This document shows, piece by piece, positions 5,320-6,547 of a DNA stretch of 6,547 bases. The notes below the pieces were generated by a model. The model was not told where the DNA came from, searched no databases, and was given only the letters and a program-made list of their open reading frames with translations. The stretch spans positions 1-6,547 of the forward strand of contig DDPN01000154.1 in assembly GCA_002342205.1 (NCBI GenBank), given 5' to 3'. A program made the position numbers and the translations under genes. Numbering within the stretch: the first letter of the stretch is position 1; each line of letters starts with the position of its first letter. This DNA is from Chitinophagaceae bacterium UBA2467. Lineage in GTDB: Bacteria; Bacteroidota; Bacteroidia; Chitinophagales; Chitinophagaceae.

Positions 5320-6547
5320 ATGAAAATAAAGTCATTCTTTGCCAAGCCATTTGCTGCTTATATCCACCGGACTATCCAAAAAGAGAAGCGAACGGCTTTG
5401 TCGGACCAGGAGCAAATTTTTCAGCAATTAGTTAAAATTGGCAGTAAAACGGCCTATGGACGTCAGATTAATCTAATTGAAGGCGCTGACTATCAGTCTT
5501 TTAAGAATCTGGTGCCGATTCAAGACTACGAAGGACTACGACCCTGGATAGAAAAGATTAAGCAAGGTGCTCAAAATGTGCTTTGGAAAGGGCAGCCGCT
5601 CTATTTTGCTAAAACTTCTGGAACAACCAGTGGGGTAAAATACATTCCCATTACAAAGGACTCCATCCCCAACCATATCAACACGGCCAGAAATGCCTTG
5701 CTGTGTTATATGGCAGAAAGTGGAAATACTCAATTTGCAGATGGGAAATTGATTTTTTTATCGGGCTCTCCGCAATTGGAACGGGTGGGGGGTATTCCAA
5801 CGGGCCGACTCAGCGGTATTGTCAATCACCATGTGCCCAGTTATTTGCGTTCAAACCAGTTGCCATCTTTTGAAACAAATTGTATTGAAGACTGGGAACC
5901 CAAGCTTAAAAAGATAGTTGAGGAGACATGGCAACAAAACATGACCCTTATAAGCGGTATACCACCCTGGATGCAGATGTATTTTGATGCATTGATAGAA
6001 AAAAGTGGCAAAAAAGTGGGAGAACTATTTCCCAACTTTAGTGTGATGGTACAGGGCGGTGTAAATTTCGAACCTTACAAATCTAAATTACTAGAGAGTA
6101 TTGGTCGTCCTGTTGATACAATCGAATTGTTTCCTGCTAGTGAAGGGTTTTTTGCTTTTCAAGATACTTTGGACCAACAAGGATTATTGCTGAATACCAA
6201 CAGTGGGATTTTCTTTGAATTTATTCCCTTGCAGGAAATAGGGAAAGAGGGCGCCCAACGCGTTTCGCTTTCCGAAGTGAAAGTGGGTCAGAACTATTCT
6301 TTGGTTATTAATAGTAACGCAGGACTTTGGGGCTATGAAATTGGCGATGTGGTACGATTTGTCTCCATTGATCCTTATAGAATCATTGTAGTTGGCCGAA
6401 CCAAACATTTTATATCTGCATTTGGAGAGCATGTAATTGGGGAGGAAGTAGAGTATAGCCTGAATAAAGCCTTGGAGGAGTTTTCAGTAAGTATTCGGGA
6501 ATTTACAGTGGCACCCTACGTTAGCCAAGATCAAGATAAGTCCTGCC
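5320..6547 (+). CDS. GH3 family acyl-adenylate/amino acid conjugating enzyme homologue (3' end outside window)
   Basis: An open frame from ATG 5320 to the window end gives 409 complete codons of a family that is usually about 500 residues. It belongs to the ANL-type adenylating superfamily through the GH3 branch, whose plant members adenylate hormones such as jasmonate or auxin and join them to amino acids. Visible motifs are the ATP-binding loop TSGTTSGVK (99-107), ASEGFFAF (273-280), YEIGDVVRF (339-347, with Asp343 as the likely ribose-binding residue), and the hinge VVGRTKHFI (357-365) followed by FGEHV. The N-terminus (KIKSFFAKPFAAYI) has no signal peptide, so it should be cytoplasmic. 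Bacterial GH3 proteins are common in Bacteroidota but their substrates are largely unknown, and the neighbours (divergent rplU-rpmA) give no hint. The family is sure. The reaction and substrate are not. Confidence 0.9.
   Translation, partial: MKIKSFFAKPFAAYIHRTIQKEKRTALSDQEQIFQQLVKIGSKTAYGRQINLIEGADYQSFKNLVPIQDYEGLRPWIEKIKQGAQNVLWKGQPLYFAKTSGTTSGVKYIPITKDSIPNHINTARNALLCYMAESGNTQFADGKLIFLSGSPQLERVGGIPTGRLSGIVNHHVPSYLRSNQLPSFETNCIEDWEPKLKKIVEETWQQNMTLISGIPPWMQMYFDALIEKSGKKVGELFPNFSVMVQGGVNFEPYKSKLLESIGRPVDTIELFPASEGFFAFQDTLDQQGLLLNTNSGIFFEFIPLQEIGKEGAQRVSLSEVKVGQNYSLVINSNAGLWGYEIGDVVRFVSIDPYRIIVVGRTKHFISAFGEHVIGEEVEYSLNKALEEFSVSIREFTVAPYVSQDQDKSC

Noticed and set aside
6184..6432. 82-codon minus-strand frame inside the GH3 gene
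   Set aside because: It is antisense to conserved GH3 motifs, with no domain, no promoter and no start context of its own.
1..6547. Mobile element, defence system, CRISPR array or biosynthetic cluster
   Set aside because: There are no transposase, integrase, Cas or toxin-like reading frames, no regularly spaced repeats and no terminal repeats. The gene content is ordinary chromosomal core.

Overview
The window looks like chromosomal core DNA from a member of the Bacteroidota, most likely the Chitinophagaceae or a close relative. This is an inference from several signs. The genes are AT-rich and their starts lack Shine-Dalgarno sequences. Matches to the Bacteroidota -7 promoter box TAnnTTTG lie upstream of rplU and of the GH3 gene. 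The gene set also fits: a PafA-type phosphatase, a bacterial GH3 protein and a tiny Lys/Ala-rich ORF. I see no phage, transposon, CRISPR, tRNA or rRNA signal.

Layout from left to right. Positions 1-159 hold the 3' end of tpiA (+). It meets a minus-strand cluster tail to tail with only 2 bp between the stop codons. Read in its own direction, the cluster is: a PolX-family protein (4325-2658), a small exported protein of unknown function (2648-2265), an NTF2-like lipoprotein (2268-1822, 4-nt ATGA overlap with the gene before it) and a PafA-like alkaline phosphatase (1784-162). The gaps of 9, -4 and 37 nt suggest one operon. Upstream of polX is a strong hairpin terminator. Before that lies a 17-residue ORF made almost only of Lys and Ala (4456-4403), then an AT-rich inverted repeat, then rpmA (L27) and rplU (L21). 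Across a 158-bp divergent promoter region, a GH3-family adenylating enzyme starts at 5320 on the plus strand and runs off the window end.

The rplU-rpmA pair supplies two large-subunit ribosomal proteins from one promoter with a near-ideal Bacteroidota consensus. The polX cluster mixes a cytoplasmic DNA-repair-type protein with three exported proteins, so a shared pathway is not evident.

The most notable points are these. The PolX protein keeps all nine PHP-domain metal ligands but has lost the three catalytic aspartates of the polymerase domain, so it is probably a nuclease rather than a polymerase. The 17-residue basic ORF, built on a 15-nt tandem duplication and followed by its own terminator, is easy to miss and may be a real peptide gene or a small RNA. 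Two computed-style starts were corrected inward: rplU to 5161 and the lipoprotein to 2268.
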